Source: Amycolatopsis sulphurea (GTDB taxonomy: Bacteria > Actinomycetota > Actinomycetes > Mycobacteriales > Pseudonocardiaceae). Taken from it: a DNA stretch of 64,000 nt. The position numbers were made by a program, and so were the translations under genes. The notes under the pieces were generated by a model. It was not told the origin of the DNA and searched no databases. It saw only the letters and a program-made list of their open reading frames with translations. Below, one piece after another: positions 1 through 8,626 of the stretch. Location: contig NZ_PDJK01000002.1 in the NCBI RefSeq assembly GCF_002564045.1, positions 4,836,001 through 4,900,000 of the forward strand. The letters run 5' to 3'. Position 1 is the first letter of the stretch, and every line of letters begins with the position of its first letter.

Positions 1-232
1 TCTCCAGGTGCCGCCCGGTGCTGCAGCCCACGTCGAGGATGTATCCGTGGTCAACCCAATCCAGTGCCGCGTGGTCGACCGGGTCCTCGGCCCCGGGTTC
101 CCGCCGCCACCACGGCACAGGTTGTGGCATGCGCGGCAGCGGGCTGTGCTCGAATTCGACGGACAGCGCATCCGGTCCGAACGGTTGTTCCAGTGCCTGC
201 TCGAGAAGGCCGGTATTATCCCCGGTGGTCAT
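1..232 (-). CDS. Class I SAM-dependent methyltransferase, N-terminal part (runs off left edge)
   Basis: The first 77 codons are visible, read leftward from an ATG at 232; the rest lies outside the window. Residues 65-75 read ILDVGCSTGRH, the glycine-rich motif I that binds S-adenosylmethionine in Rossmann-fold methyltransferases. The preceding 60 residues are acidic and proline-rich, with an MPQPVPWWRR stretch, and match nothing I recognise. No strong Shine-Dalgarno sequence precedes the ATG. The family call rests on one motif, and the substrate cannot be inferred. Confidence 0.7.
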   Translation of the reverse strand, partial: MTTGDNTGLLEQALEQPFGPDALSVEFEHSPLPRMPQPVPWWRREPGAEDPVDHAALDWVDHGYILDVGCSTGRHLE

Positions 233-497
233 TGCGGAAAAGGATGAAAGTCGACCGAGGAAAATGGCAACCCAATCCTTTTCGGGCCGTATCGCCCGGC
301 GGTTTCCGATTGTGCCGCCGCTTTCGGGGAAAGTTCCGGGAGCGGGGGTACGCGTGGGCGAGGTTTTTGCCCCGGCGTAAGCGAATTCCGTCCGCAGGCA
401 TGCGCCGCGAAGATCATCGGAGGATGCTGCTGCGCAGCACAGCCGGGCTTTCCGGACGACGTGGACCGGTCGGCGGAACCCACGGGGTGGGCCGCTC

Positions 498-1049
498 TCA
501 GAGTTCCAGCAGCATGCGAGCGTTGCCCAGGGTGTTGGGCTTGACGTAGGGCAGGTCCAGGAACTCCGCGACCCCGGGGTCCACCGACCGCCGCATTTCC
601 TCGTACACCTCTTGCGACACCGGGGCGCCGTCGATCTCGACGAAGCCGTGCCCGGCGAAGAACGAGGTCTCGAAGGTGAGCACGAACAACCGGCGGAGAC
701 CGAGTTCGCGGGCCTCCTCGACGAGCCGGGCGACCAGCGCGTGCCCGATGCCCCGGCCCCGGGCGGCCTTGTCCACCACGACCGTGCGCAGCTCGCCGAG
801 GTCCTCCCACAGCACGTGCAGCGCGGCGGCGCCGAGCACGGCGTCGCCGTGACCGGTCACGACCCAGAACTCCGGCACCGCCTCATACAGCGTGACCAGG
901 TCTTTTTCCAGCAGAACCCGGCCGGCGTCGGCGTCCACGAGGGCCTTGATCTGGCGGACGTCGGCGATCCGGGCACGGCGGATCGCCAGCGGAGCGGGGT
1001 CGAAGGGCACGGGTGTCAAGATATCCCGCCTCCCCATGCGGGTGAGCAT
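498..1049 (-). CDS. argA: Amino-acid N-acetyltransferase (N-acetylglutamate synthase, GNAT, Rv2747 type)
   Basis: A single GNAT domain of 183 residues expected to acetylate glutamate with acetyl-CoA, the first step of arginine synthesis. It closely resembles my recollection of the mycobacterial short-form enzyme Rv2747: LEKDLVTLYEAVPEFWV near the N-terminus, the acetyl-CoA loop RGRGIGHALV in the middle, and the tail EFLDLPYVKPNTLGN. In M. tuberculosis this gene also lies beside pgsA3 and clgR, so the neighbourhood supports the call. The start is uncertain: ATG 1049 is used, but a downstream ATG or GTG would better match the usual N-terminus. Confidence 0.85.
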   Translation of the reverse strand: MLTRMGRRDILTPVPFDPAPLAIRRARIADVRQIKALVDADAGRVLLEKDLVTLYEAVPEFWVVTGHGDAVLGAAALHVLWEDLGELRTVVVDKAARGRGIGHALVARLVEEARELGLRRLFVLTFETSFFAGHGFVEIDGAPVSQEVYEEMRRSVDPGVAEFLDLPYVKPNTLGNARMLLEL

Positions 1050-1168
1050 GGTGGCACCGCCGGGGGACCCCCACGTGTCCGCCGTCGCGGCCGGTCACGT
1101 ATAGGTAATGGGCCGTTCGTTCCCGCGCCCGCCGACGCCGGCCTGCCCCCGGCTTTTGGAGGAAGCTC

Positions 1169-3214
1169 ATGTCCGGGACCACCGTGGCCGCACCGGAGCG
1201 GCCCGGCCGCCCGGCGTCGCCGGACGCTCAGGCCCGGTTCCGGCCCGAGCTGCAGGGACTGCGCGCACTGGCCTCGTTACTGGTCGTGGTCTACCACGTC
1301 TGGCTGGACCGGATCTCCGGCGGCGTCGACGTGTTCTTCCTGGTCTCCGGGTTCCTGATCACCGGCCAGCTCTATCGCGCGCTGTTGCGCGGGCGGATCC
1401 GGCTGCGCGACACCTGGGGCCGGATGATCAAGCGGCTCTTCCCGGCCGCGATGACGGTACTGCTCGCCGTCGTCGTGGTCTCCACCGTGCTGCTGCCCGA
1501 GGACCGCTGGTTCCAGACCATCCGCGAGGTGTTCGCCTCCGCGCTGTTCTACGAGAACTGGCAGCTGGCCTCGGACGCGGTCGACTACTTCGCCCAGCAC
1601 AACAGCGCGAGCGTGGTCCAGCACTTCTGGTCGCTGTCCATCCAGGGCGAGTTCTACCTGCTGTGGCCGATCCTGTTCGTCGGGCTCGGCCTGCTCGTGC
1701 GCCGGCTCGGCTGGTCGCTGTGGCGCATCGTGAGCGTGCTGCTGGTGGTGCTGTTCACGGCTTCGCTGGCGTTCTCGGTGTACCTGACCGCCGTGGACCA
1801 GCCGCTGGCCTACTTCCACGGTCTGACCCGGGTGTGGGAGTTCGCGCTCGGCGGGCTGATGGCGATGTTCCTCGATTCGGTGACGCTGCCGCGGGCGCTG
1901 CGCGTGCTGCTCGGCTGGCTCGGCGTGGCCGGGCTGGTGCTGTGCGGCATCGTGCTGCGGGTCGACTCGGTGTTCCCCGGCTGGATCGCGCTGTGGCCGA
2001 CCCTGTCCGCGGGCCTGGTGCTGGTGGCCGGACAGACCGGGACGCCCCTGGGCGCGGACCGCTGGCTCAGCTCGAAACCGTTGGGTTACCTGGGCAAGCT
2101 CAGCTTCTCGCTGTACCTGTGGCATTGGCCGGTGCTGGTGTTCTACCTGGTCGCCCGGGACCGCCCGGCGGTCGGTGTGCTCGGCGGCGCGGTGGTGATC
2201 GGGGCGTCGTTCGTGCTGTCGATCCTGACTTATCACCTGATCGAGAACCCCATCCGGCTGTCGAAGATCGGCACCGTCAAGCGGTGGGGTGCCTACCGGT
2301 TCGGGGTGCTGGCGCTGATCCCGGTGCTGCTCGCCTGCCTGGCCTGGAGCTGGGTGGGCACCGCGCAGGCCAACTTCGAGATCGAGGTCGGCGATCCGGA
2401 CCATCCGGGCGCGGTCGCGCACAGCCCGGGCTTCATCTACGAAGGCTCGCCCAACCCGTCGCTGGTGCCGCCCACGCTCGCCCTGCCCGACGATTGGGCG
2501 GGCATCACCGACGACAAGTGCACGATGTCGCCCCGGAACAAGGAACTGAAGGTCTGCACGCAGAAGCCGCCGGGCCCGCCGGTGAAACGCGTGGTGCTGG
2601 TCGGCGATTCGCACGTCCAGCAGTTCCTCGGCGCCTACCTGGAGCTGGTCGGCTCGGCGGACTGGCAGGTCACCTCGATGCTCAAGGGCGCCTGTCCGTT
2701 CTCCACCGACTCCGAGCTGATGGCCGGCGACCGGGGCTGCCAGGACTGGAACAAGGCGGCCGCGGACGAGATCGTGGCCATGCACCCGGATGTGGTGGTC
2801 ACCCTGGCCAGCGTCACTCCGCGCGCCGGGGTCACCGAGACCACCCCGCGGGGCTTGGTGAATCGCTGGGCGCAGCTGGGCAAGGCGGGCATCCCGGTGG
2901 TCGCGCTGCGCGACAGCCCGCGGTTCGGCTTCAACATGGCCTCCTGCGTGGCCCAGCGCGGCGCGGAAGACCCCGCGTGCAGCCCGGCGCGGGACACGGT
3001 GCTGCCGCGCACCCCGTCCTACGCCGACATCGACGACGTGCCGGACAACGTCTCGTTCCTGGACCTCACCGACTACTTCTGCGAGCCGCGCACCTGCCCG
3101 GCGGTCGTCGGCAACGTGCTGGTCTACATGGACGACAACCACGTCACCGCGACCTTCATGACCACCCTGGCGCCGATCGTCGAACGAGAAATGACCGCAG
3201 CCCTCCAGTGGTGA
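1169..3214 (+). CDS. Membrane acyltransferase with C-terminal SGNH domain (OafA/YrhL family)
   Basis: 681 residues. The N-terminal 400 form an acyltransferase-3 membrane domain with about ten hydrophobic segments. It opens with FRPELQGLRAL and carries VVYHVW, containing the conserved histidine, and the SGFLITG loop. A linker of about 70 residues leads to an extracytoplasmic SGNH hydrolase-like domain with VVLVGDSHVQQF (catalytic Ser) near residue 475 and the terminal Asp/His pair in MDDNHVT near residue 654. Such proteins move acyl groups onto surface polysaccharides or lipids; the acceptor is unknown. The start has GGAGGAAG nine bases upstream. It is monocistronic and followed by a palindromic repeat. 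Confidence 0.9.
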   Translation: MSGTTVAAPERPGRPASPDAQARFRPELQGLRALASLLVVVYHVWLDRISGGVDVFFLVSGFLITGQLYRALLRGRIRLRDTWGRMIKRLFPAAMTVLLAVVVVSTVLLPEDRWFQTIREVFASALFYENWQLASDAVDYFAQHNSASVVQHFWSLSIQGEFYLLWPILFVGLGLLVRRLGWSLWRIVSVLLVVLFTASLAFSVYLTAVDQPLAYFHGLTRVWEFALGGLMAMFLDSVTLPRALRVLLGWLGVAGLVLCGIVLRVDSVFPGWIALWPTLSAGLVLVAGQTGTPLGADRWLSSKPLGYLGKLSFSLYLWHWPVLVFYLVARDRPAVGVLGGAVVIGASFVLSILTYHLIENPIRLSKIGTVKRWGAYRFGVLALIPVLLACLAWSWVGTAQANFEIEVGDPDHPGAVAHSPGFIYEGSPNPSLVPPTLALPDDWAGITDDKCTMSPRNKELKVCTQKPPGPPVKRVVLVGDSHVQQFLGAYLELVGSADWQVTSMLKGACPFSTDSELMAGDRGCQDWNKAAADEIVAMHPDVVVTLASVTPRAGVTETTPRGLVNRWAQLGKAGIPVVALRDSPRFGFNMASCVAQRGAEDPACSPARDTVLPRTPSYADIDDVPDNVSFLDLTDYFCEPRTCPAVVGNVLVYMDDNHVTATFMTTLAPIVEREMTAALQW

Positions 3215-3240
3215 TCCCGCCGCCGTTCCCGCCCAAGGCT

Positions 3241-3287
3241 GTGAAGGGGCCCTTCACGGACTCAGAGTCCGTGAAGGGCCCCTTCAC
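3241..3287. repeat. Dispersed 47-bp palindrome, copy 1
   Basis: Arms GTGAAGGGGCCCTTCAC (3241-3257) and its reverse complement (3271-3287) flank the centre GGACTCAGAGTCC. The whole is self-complementary except for the central base. It lies 26 bp after the acyltransferase stop and before the rimO promoter. Confidence 0.95.
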
Positions 3288-3387
3288 GGACCGGAAGGCC
3301 GGGAGCGCGGCGGACGTGCCCGGCGGCGGGGAGCGGCGCGGCGGCCGCGGGGGTGCAGCCGTCGCCGGGCCGGACGGACGCGGCGGC

Positions 3388-3401
3388 TACCCTGAACGTC
3401 G
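3388..3401 (+). promoter_or_regulatory. Probable leaderless promoter of rimO (-10 TACCCT)
   Basis: TACCCT (3388-3393) lies exactly 7 bases before GTG 3401, the geometry of leaderless actinobacterial transcripts. No Shine-Dalgarno sequence is present, which favours this start over an upstream in-frame ATG at 3353. Confidence 0.6.
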
Positions 3402-4840
3402 TGCCTTCTCCCACCACAGAGCCAGCCGACAGCCGACGGGTTTCCCTCGTGACCTTGGGCTGCGCCCGTAACGAGGTCGACTCGGAGGAACTGGCCGGAC
3501 GGCTGGCCGCCGGGGGCTGGGAGCTGTCGGCGGATCCCGAGGACTCCGCCGTCGTGGTGGTCAACACCTGCGGCTTCGTCGAGTCGGCGAAGAAGGACTC
3601 GGTGGACACGTTGCTCGCCGCGGCCGACACCGGACGCAAGGTGGTCGCGGTCGGGTGCATGGCCGAGCGGTACGGCACCGAGCTGGCCGACAGCCTGCCC
3701 GAGGCGGACGCGGTGCTCGGCTTCGACCACTACGCGGAGCTTTCCGACCGGCTCGACGACGTCGTCGCCGGCCGCGCGCTGGCCTCGCACACGCCGTCCG
3801 ACCGTCGCAAGCTGCTGCCGATCAGCCCGGTCCAGCGGCCCGCCGCGAGCACCGCCGTCGAGGTGCCGGGACACGCGCAGCACGGCTGGGGCCCGCGTGT
3901 GCTGCGCACCCGGCTGGACGACTCGCCGGTGGCCGCGCTGAAGATCGCCTCCGGCTGCGACCGGCGCTGCTCGTTCTGCGCCATCCCGTCGTTCCGCGGG
4001 TCGTTCGTGTCCCGCACCCCGGAGGAGATCCTCGCCGAGGCGCGGTGGCTGGCCGAGCACGGCGTCAAGGAACTGTTCCTGGTCAGCGAGAACTCGACGT
4101 CCTACGGCAAGGACTTCGGCCGGGACGGCACGCGCGCGCTCGAACGGCTGCTGCCGGAGCTGGCCGCGGTCGAGGGCATCGAGCGGGTCCGGGTTTCGTA
4201 TCTGCAGCCTGCGGAGACCCGGCCGCAGCTGGTCCAGGCCATTGCCGGGACCCCCGGCGTGGCGGACTACTTCGACCTGTCGTTCCAGCATTCCAGCGAG
4301 CAGGTGCTGCGCCGGATGCGCCGGTTCGGCTCCACCGATTCCTTCCTCGCGCTCACCGAGCAGATCCGGGAGCTGGCGCCGGGGGCGGGCATCCGGACCA
4401 ACGTGATCGTCGGCTTCCCCGGCGAGACCGAGCAGGATCTGGCCGAGCTGGAGCGTTTCCTCACCGGCGCCCGGCTGGACGCGGTCGGCGTGTTCGGCTA
4501 CTCCGACGAGGACGGCACCGAGGCCGAGACGTTCGAGGGCAAGCTCGACCCGGCGGAGGTCGCCGAACGGGTCGCCCGGATCTCCGCACTGGTCGAGGAG
4601 CTGACCGCGCAGCGGGCCGAGGACCGCATCGGCACCTTCGTGGACGTGCTGGTCGAGCAGACCGGCTCCGCGGAGGACGACCCGGTCGGCCGGGCCGCGC
4701 ACCAGGCCCCCGAGGTCGACGGCGAGTGCGTCCTGCTGGACGCGTCCGGCCTCGCCGTGGGGGAACTGGTGCGCTGCGAGGTCGTCGACTCCGCCGGGGT
4801 CGACCTGATCGTCCGTCCGCTCCGGGACGCGGACCGGTGA
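3401..4840 (+). CDS. rimO: Ribosomal protein S12 (aspartate) methylthiotransferase
   Basis: Radical-SAM methylthiotransferase of 479 residues that thiomethylates the conserved aspartate of ribosomal protein uS12. The N-terminal UPF0004 domain has cysteines in NTCGF (about residue 55) and GCMAE (about 85). The radical-SAM cluster motif GCDRRCSFC lies near residue 187. The C-terminal 65 residues look like a TRAM RNA-binding domain. TLGCARNEVDSEE near the start is typical of RimO rather than MiaB. The stop overlaps the GTG of pgsA, so the two are probably translationally coupled. Confidence 0.93.
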   Translation: MPSPTTEPADSRRVSLVTLGCARNEVDSEELAGRLAAGGWELSADPEDSAVVVVNTCGFVESAKKDSVDTLLAAADTGRKVVAVGCMAERYGTELADSLPEADAVLGFDHYAELSDRLDDVVAGRALASHTPSDRRKLLPISPVQRPAASTAVEVPGHAQHGWGPRVLRTRLDDSPVAALKIASGCDRRCSFCAIPSFRGSFVSRTPEEILAEARWLAEHGVKELFLVSENSTSYGKDFGRDGTRALERLLPELAAVEGIERVRVSYLQPAETRPQLVQAIAGTPGVADYFDLSFQHSSEQVLRRMRRFGSTDSFLALTEQIRELAPGAGIRTNVIVGFPGETEQDLAELERFLTGARLDAVGVFGYSDEDGTEAETFEGKLDPAEVAERVARISALVEELTAQRAEDRIGTFVDVLVEQTGSAEDDPVGRAAHQAPEVDGECVLLDASGLAVGELVRCEVVDSAGVDLIVRPLRDADR

Positions 4841-5487
4841 ATGCCGCCCCGAGCGACGCCGGCGAGGGCCTGCCCCACGCCGCCGCCGACGGAGCTGCCC
4901 AGGTGCCCGCGGCCACCCCGGTGCCCACGCTGAACCTGGCGAACCTGCTGACCATCTCGCGGCTGGTGCTGGTCCCGCTGTTCGTGTTCGCGCTGTTCCA
5001 GGGCAGCGGCGCGGACACCACCTGGCGGGCGGTCGCCACCGGGCTGTTCGCCATCGCCTCGGCCACCGACCAGGTGGACGGCTGGGTGGCGCGGCGCTAC
5101 GGGCTGATCACCGATTTCGGCAAGATCGCCGATCCGATCGCGGACAAGGCGCTGATCGGTGCGGCGCTGATCGGGCTGAGCGCGCTCGGCGAGCTGCCCT
5201 GGTGGGTCACCCTGGTGATCGCGGTCCGCGAGATCGGCGTGACCCTGCTGCGGTTCTGGGTGATCCGGCACGGGGTGATCCCGGCCAGCCGCGGCGGCAA
5301 GGCGAAGACGATGGCCCAGATCGTCGCGATCGTGGCCTACCTGCTGCCGCTGCCGGCCGGGGTGGACCCGGTGCGCTGGACGCTGATGGGCCTGGCGCTG
5401 GCGCTGACCGTGATCACCGGGGTGGACTATCTGATCCGGGCGATCCGGTTGCGGGCGGCCGGCCGCCGGGCGACCGGTGCCCGATGA
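4837..5487 (+). CDS. pgsA: CDP-diacylglycerol-glycerol-3-phosphate 3-phosphatidyltransferase
   Basis: 216-residue membrane enzyme making phosphatidylglycerol phosphate from CDP-diacylglycerol. The CDP-alcohol phosphotransferase signature D-x2-DG-x2-AR-x8-G-x3-D-x3-D is complete, from DQVDGWVAR (about residue 77) through DFGKIADPIAD. About five membrane segments follow a 25-residue Ala/Pro-rich N-terminal extension. GTG 4837 overlaps the rimO stop as GTGA, and its own stop overlaps the pncC start as ATGA. The order matches M. tuberculosis, where pgsA3 sits beside clgR. Confidence 0.92.
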   Translation: MNAAPSDAGEGLPHAAADGAAQVPAATPVPTLNLANLLTISRLVLVPLFVFALFQGSGADTTWRAVATGLFAIASATDQVDGWVARRYGLITDFGKIADPIADKALIGAALIGLSALGELPWWVTLVIAVREIGVTLLRFWVIRHGVIPASRGGKAKTMAQIVAIVAYLLPLPAGVDPVRWTLMGLALALTVITGVDYLIRAIRLRAAGRRATGAR

Positions 5488-5948
5488 CCGGCGCGCGCGA
5501 ACTGGTCGCCGCGCTCACCCGCCGGAGGGAAACCGTGGCGGCCGCCGAATCGCTCACCGCGGGGCTGGTGTGCGCGACGCTGGCCGAGGTGCCGGGCGCG
5601 AGCGCAGTGCTGCGCGGCGGGCTGGTGGTCTACGCCACCGAGCTGAAGACCGCGCTGGCCGGGGTCGACGAGCGGCTGCTGGCCGAGCACGGCGCGGTGC
5701 ACCCGGAGGTGGCCGCCCAGCTGGCCACCGGCGCCCGGGACCGCTGCGCGGCCACCTGGGGCCTGGGCCTCACCGGGGTGGCCGGGCCGAGCCCGCAGGA
5801 CGGGGTGCCGCCCGGCACGGTCTACGTCGCGCTCCGTGGTCCAGGCACGGCCGTCGTGCGCGAGCTGGCCACCGGCGGTGACCGGGCGGCGGTCCGCGCG
5901 GCCGCGGTGCACGCCGCGTTCGCGCTGCTCGGGGAACATCTACACTGA
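5484..5948 (+). CDS. pncC: Nicotinamide-nucleotide amidohydrolase (CinA C-terminal domain)
   Basis: 154-residue stand-alone CinA C-terminal domain, which deamidates nicotinamide mononucleotide in NAD recycling. Recognisable segments are VAAAESLTAGLVCATL, with the serine region, then GGLVVYATELK and GLTGVAGPSPQDGVPPGTVY. The N-terminal MoCF-like domain of full-length CinA is absent, as is common in actinobacteria. It is the third gene of rimO-pgsA-pncC and starts on ATGA overlapping the pgsA stop. Confidence 0.9.
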   Translation: MTGARELVAALTRRRETVAAAESLTAGLVCATLAEVPGASAVLRGGLVVYATELKTALAGVDERLLAEHGAVHPEVAAQLATGARDRCAATWGLGLTGVAGPSPQDGVPPGTVYVALRGPGTAVVRELATGGDRAAVRAAAVHAAFALLGEHLH

Positions 5949-5955
5949 TCGGCGC

Positions 5956-5972
5956 GTTCGCCCTTGGCGTAC
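5956..5972 (+). promoter_or_regulatory. ClgR-type operator upstream of clgR
   Basis: GTTCGCCCTTGGCGTAC is a near-palindrome with one mismatched pair and a 3-bp centre. It fits the WCGCY-N3-RGCGWWS pattern described for actinobacterial ClgR boxes. It lies about 75 bp before clgR, upstream of a -10-like TAACGT at 6011, so autoregulation is likely. Confidence 0.55.
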
Positions 5973-6048
5973 GCACCTGTCAAGTCCTGCGTCCCGGCCG
6001 CGGCTCTGGGTAACGTAGGAGGTACCAGTTTCGGAAGGGAGGCGCGTG

Positions 6049-6489
6049 ATGACCGTGCTGTTGCGCGAGGCGATCGGCGATCGGCTCCGGCATGCCCGCA
6101 CCAACCAGCGTCGAACGCTGCGTGACATCTCCCGCGCCGCCAGGGTCAGCCTCGGCTACCTGTCCGAGGTCGAGCGCGGCCAGAAGGAGGCCTCCAGCGA
6201 GCTGCTGGCCTCCATCTGCGAGGCGCTGGAGCTTCCGCTCGGTGAGCTGCTGCACAAGGTCGCGGCCGACGTCTCGGCGCTCGACACCGTCGAGGTCACC
6301 CCGGTCGACGAGGTGGTCGAGGGCGCCGCGCGGGAGCGCGAGCCGGCCGGGTTCGAGGGCGGCAGGCTGCTGCCCGAGCTGGTCGGCGACGACCTGTCCG
6401 ACCTGCGGTTGCAGCCCGCGCCGCGGATCAACACCACGCTGCGGACGACGATCGGCGCGCCCAAGCTCGCGTCCACGATCGCCGCGTAG
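6049..6489 (+). CDS. clgR: ClgR-family transcriptional regulator (XRE-type helix-turn-helix)
   Basis: 146-residue regulator that in actinobacteria activates clp protease and envelope-stress genes. The helix-turn-helix occupies residues 10-65, including RRTLRDISRAARVSLGYLSE and VERGQKEAS. The tail ends in STIAA; known ClgR proteins are themselves Clp substrates, and the terminal Ala-Ala suits that. GGAGG at 6038-6042 is six bases before ATG 6049, which is preferred over GTG 6046. The order clgR-pspA-pspM matches the M. tuberculosis stress operon, but here hairpins and a separate promoter lie before pspA. Confidence 0.9.
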   Translation: MTVLLREAIGDRLRHARTNQRRTLRDISRAARVSLGYLSEVERGQKEASSELLASICEALELPLGELLHKVAADVSALDTVEVTPVDEVVEGAAREREPAGFEGGRLLPELVGDDLSDLRLQPAPRINTTLRTTIGAPKLASTIAA

Positions 6490-6513
6490 CGCGCGCATCA
6501 TGCGCACCGATGG

Positions 6514-6571
6514 CCCCGGGTATGCCCCGGGGTCCTTGGCGTGCCGGAGTGTCCCGGCGCGCCGCGCCGGG
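6514..6571 (+). terminator. Tandem GC hairpins after clgR
   Basis: Two hairpins lie 25-80 bp past the clgR stop: CCCCGGG/CCCGGGG (6514-6532) and CCCGGCGC/GCGCCGGG (6553-6571). No U tract follows, as is usual for actinobacteria. They could end or attenuate the clgR transcript before pspA. Confidence 0.45.
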
Positions 6572-6654
6572 CGGCCTTGCGCGGGGTGCGCTCAGGGTTC
6601 GCCCCTGAATTCCCCCGGGGTCGCCTGGAACGGCCGGGGCCGACCTGACACGAT

Positions 6655-6682
6655 GGAACCCGACGCCGGGGTCGGGACGTTG
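6655..6682 (+). promoter_or_regulatory. ECF-sigma (SigE/SigH-type) promoter of pspA
   Basis: GGAACC (6655-6660) and CGTTG (6678-6682) are 17 bp apart. They match the GGAAC / GTT elements of mycobacterial SigE promoters, the known driver of the psp genes under envelope stress. Transcription would start about 60 bp before the pspA ATG. Confidence 0.6.
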
Positions 6683-6753
6683 TGTACTTGGGGAGCGACG
6701 CCCCACCTCGAGGTCATTCAGGCCCGTGGGACGCAAGAAGGCAGGCGGAGGAG

Positions 6754-7608
6754 ATGGCCAACCCGTTCGTGAAGTTCTGGAAGTACATGATGGCGGCGTT
6801 CTCGTCGAAGATCGACGAGCATGCCGACCCGAAGGTACAGATCCAGCAGGCCATCGAGGAGGCACAGCGCAATCACCAGGCGCTGACGCAGCAGGCCGCC
6901 TCCGTGATCGGCAACCAGCGGCAGCTGGAGATGAAGCTCAACCGGCAGCTCGGCGAGGTGGAGAAGCTGCAGGCGTCCGCGCGCCAGGCGCTGGTGCTGG
7001 CCGACGAGGCCCGCGGCAAGGGCGACGACGCCAAGGCGACCCAGTTCGAGACCGCGGCGGAGAGCTTCGCCGCCCAGCTGGTGACCGCCGAGCAGGGCAT
7101 CGAGGACCTCAAGACGCTGCACGACCAGTCGCTGCAGGCGGCCGCGCAGGCCAAGCAGGCCGTCGAGCGCAACGCCACCATGCTGCAGCAGAAGCTGGCC
7201 GAGCGGACCAAGCTGCTCTCCCAGCTGGAGCAGGCGAAGATGCAGGAGCAGGTCTCCTCCTCGCTGAACCAGATGAGCCAGCTGGCCGCGCCGGGCAACA
7301 CGCCGTCGCTGGAAGAGGTCCGGGACAAGATCGAGAAGCGCTACACCACCGCGCTGGGCTCGGCCGAGCTGGCGCAGAACTCGGTGCAGGGCCGGATGCT
7401 GGAGGTCCAGGAGTCGGCCACGCAGATGGCCGGGCACTCCCGGCTGGAGCAGATCCGCGCCTCCCTGCAGGGCAACTCGGTCGCGCAGGTCACCGACGGT
7501 GGCGCGGCGTCCTCCTCCTCGTCGTCGGCCCCGGCCGCCGCCGGTGCGGACATCCAGCGGGAGATCCAGGCCCGCGTGCAGGCCGAGCAGGGCAAGAACC
7601 CGGCCTGA
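6754..7608 (+). CDS. pspA: PspA/IM30 envelope-stress protein
   Basis: 284-residue, almost wholly helical protein of the PspA/IM30/Vipp1 (ESCRT-III-like) family that coats and stabilises the inner face of the plasma membrane. The amphipathic N-terminal helix MANPFVKFWKYMMAAF would bind membrane. Long coiled coils cover residues 25-215, and a Ser/Ala-rich tail includes a run of seven serines near residue 255. The tail is longer than in E. coli PspA and resembles mycobacterial homologues. GGAGGAG precedes the ATG. pspM follows 31 bp later. Confidence 0.93.
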   Translation: MANPFVKFWKYMMAAFSSKIDEHADPKVQIQQAIEEAQRNHQALTQQAASVIGNQRQLEMKLNRQLGEVEKLQASARQALVLADEARGKGDDAKATQFETAAESFAAQLVTAEQGIEDLKTLHDQSLQAAAQAKQAVERNATMLQQKLAERTKLLSQLEQAKMQEQVSSSLNQMSQLAAPGNTPSLEEVRDKIEKRYTTALGSAELAQNSVQGRMLEVQESATQMAGHSRLEQIRASLQGNSVAQVTDGGAASSSSSSAPAAAGADIQREIQARVQAEQGKNPA

Positions 7609-7639
7609 GGCGGTAGGGGCACATCGGAGTGGGGGCTCG

Positions 7640-8626
7640 ATGAACAAACGACGGGACTTCGACGAGTTCGGTGCCCGGATCGAGAAGTACGTCGAGCGAC
7701 TGCCCGACTACGCGCAGCGAGCCCAGGAGAAGCTGCAGCGGTACTTCCCGCCTGCCGAATCGGAGGGCGGGAAGTCCGCCGGGGAGGCGGGCCGGTTTCA
7801 GCGCCGGCCCGCCCCGTCCACCCCGCCGGTCCCGCGCCGTCCCAGTACACCGGCTCCGTTCTCCTCGGTCACCGGGCCGTTCCCGGCGATGGCCGAGGCG
7901 CGGGCCAAGTGGCAGCGCTGGAACGAGCCGTCCGCCAAGCACCAGCGCCGGATCCGCCGGACCTCGCGAGTGCTCACCCTGTGGGTGCTCGTCACGATCC
8001 TGCTCGGTGTGGTCGCCGTGCTGATAGGCACCGGCCTGATCGGCGGTGTCACCGGCCCGGAGATCGGCCAGACCGTGCTCGCCGGCTTCGGCACCCTGGT
8101 GTTCGGCACGTTCAGCGTGCGGACCGGGCTGAAGCTGCGGCAGTTGAAGAAGGTGGAACTCCCGTCCGCGCCGAGCGCGCCGCCGCCGTTGCCGCCCGCC
8201 GGCTCGGTTGCCCGCGAGCCGATGGAGCGTTTGGCGGAATCGGAAGCCTCGCTGGGTGAGCTGCTGCGGCAGCTGTCCGTGCCGACGTCGCTGGGCACCT
8301 CCGCGGTACCGGAAGTCTCCGTCGCAGACGCCCGCCGCACCGCCGATGAGGCGGCGCAGGCGTTGCGGGCGCTCGCGGCGCGGATCCAGGCCATCGAGCG
8401 CGGCCGTAATTCGGCCCCGGAGCGCGAGCGTGCGGCGCTCGATACGGCGGTCGGCACTCTTCGCGAGCAATTGGACGACGGCGTGGACGGCTATGGCGGT
8501 TTGGTCGCTGCCGCGGGGCAGGCGGTCGCCGCGAGCAGTACCGGAATGGGGACGTCGCGGGAGGCGCTGACCGATGCCACCGATCGTCTGGCCGGGTTGG
8601 CGCTGGCGCTGAAGGATCTCGGCTGA
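7640..8626 (+). CDS. PspM-like membrane partner of PspA
   Basis: 328 residues. A basic, proline-rich N-terminal cytoplasmic segment is followed by two adjacent hydrophobic segments near residues 110-155 (LWVLVTILLGVVAVLIG and GQTVLAGFGTLVFG), then an Ala/Arg-rich helical domain. Two central membrane helices immediately downstream of pspA is the layout of mycobacterial Rv2743c (PspM), which anchors PspA at the membrane. The assignment rests on position and topology more than on sequence I can match. A GGAGTGGGGG ribosome-binding site precedes ATG 7640. Confidence 0.7.
   Translation: MNKRRDFDEFGARIEKYVERLPDYAQRAQEKLQRYFPPAESEGGKSAGEAGRFQRRPAPSTPPVPRRPSTPAPFSSVTGPFPAMAEARAKWQRWNEPSAKHQRRIRRTSRVLTLWVLVTILLGVVAVLIGTGLIGGVTGPEIGQTVLAGFGTLVFGTFSVRTGLKLRQLKKVELPSAPSAPPPLPPAGSVAREPMERLAESEASLGELLRQLSVPTSLGTSAVPEVSVADARRTADEAAQALRALAARIQAIERGRNSAPERERAALDTAVGTLREQLDDGVDGYGGLVAAAGQAVAASSTGMGTSREALTDATDRLAGLALALKDLG

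Noticed and set aside
229..810. Long antisense frames across argA and in many other genes
   Set aside because: High third-position GC opens antisense frames throughout; codon pattern and known families support the genes listed instead.
3241..3287. Palindrome as an ordinary intrinsic terminator only
   Set aside because: The same sequence occurs inside a pseudogene, upstream of genes and within a larger element with inverted ends; termination may be a side effect but does not explain the distribution. No U tract follows.
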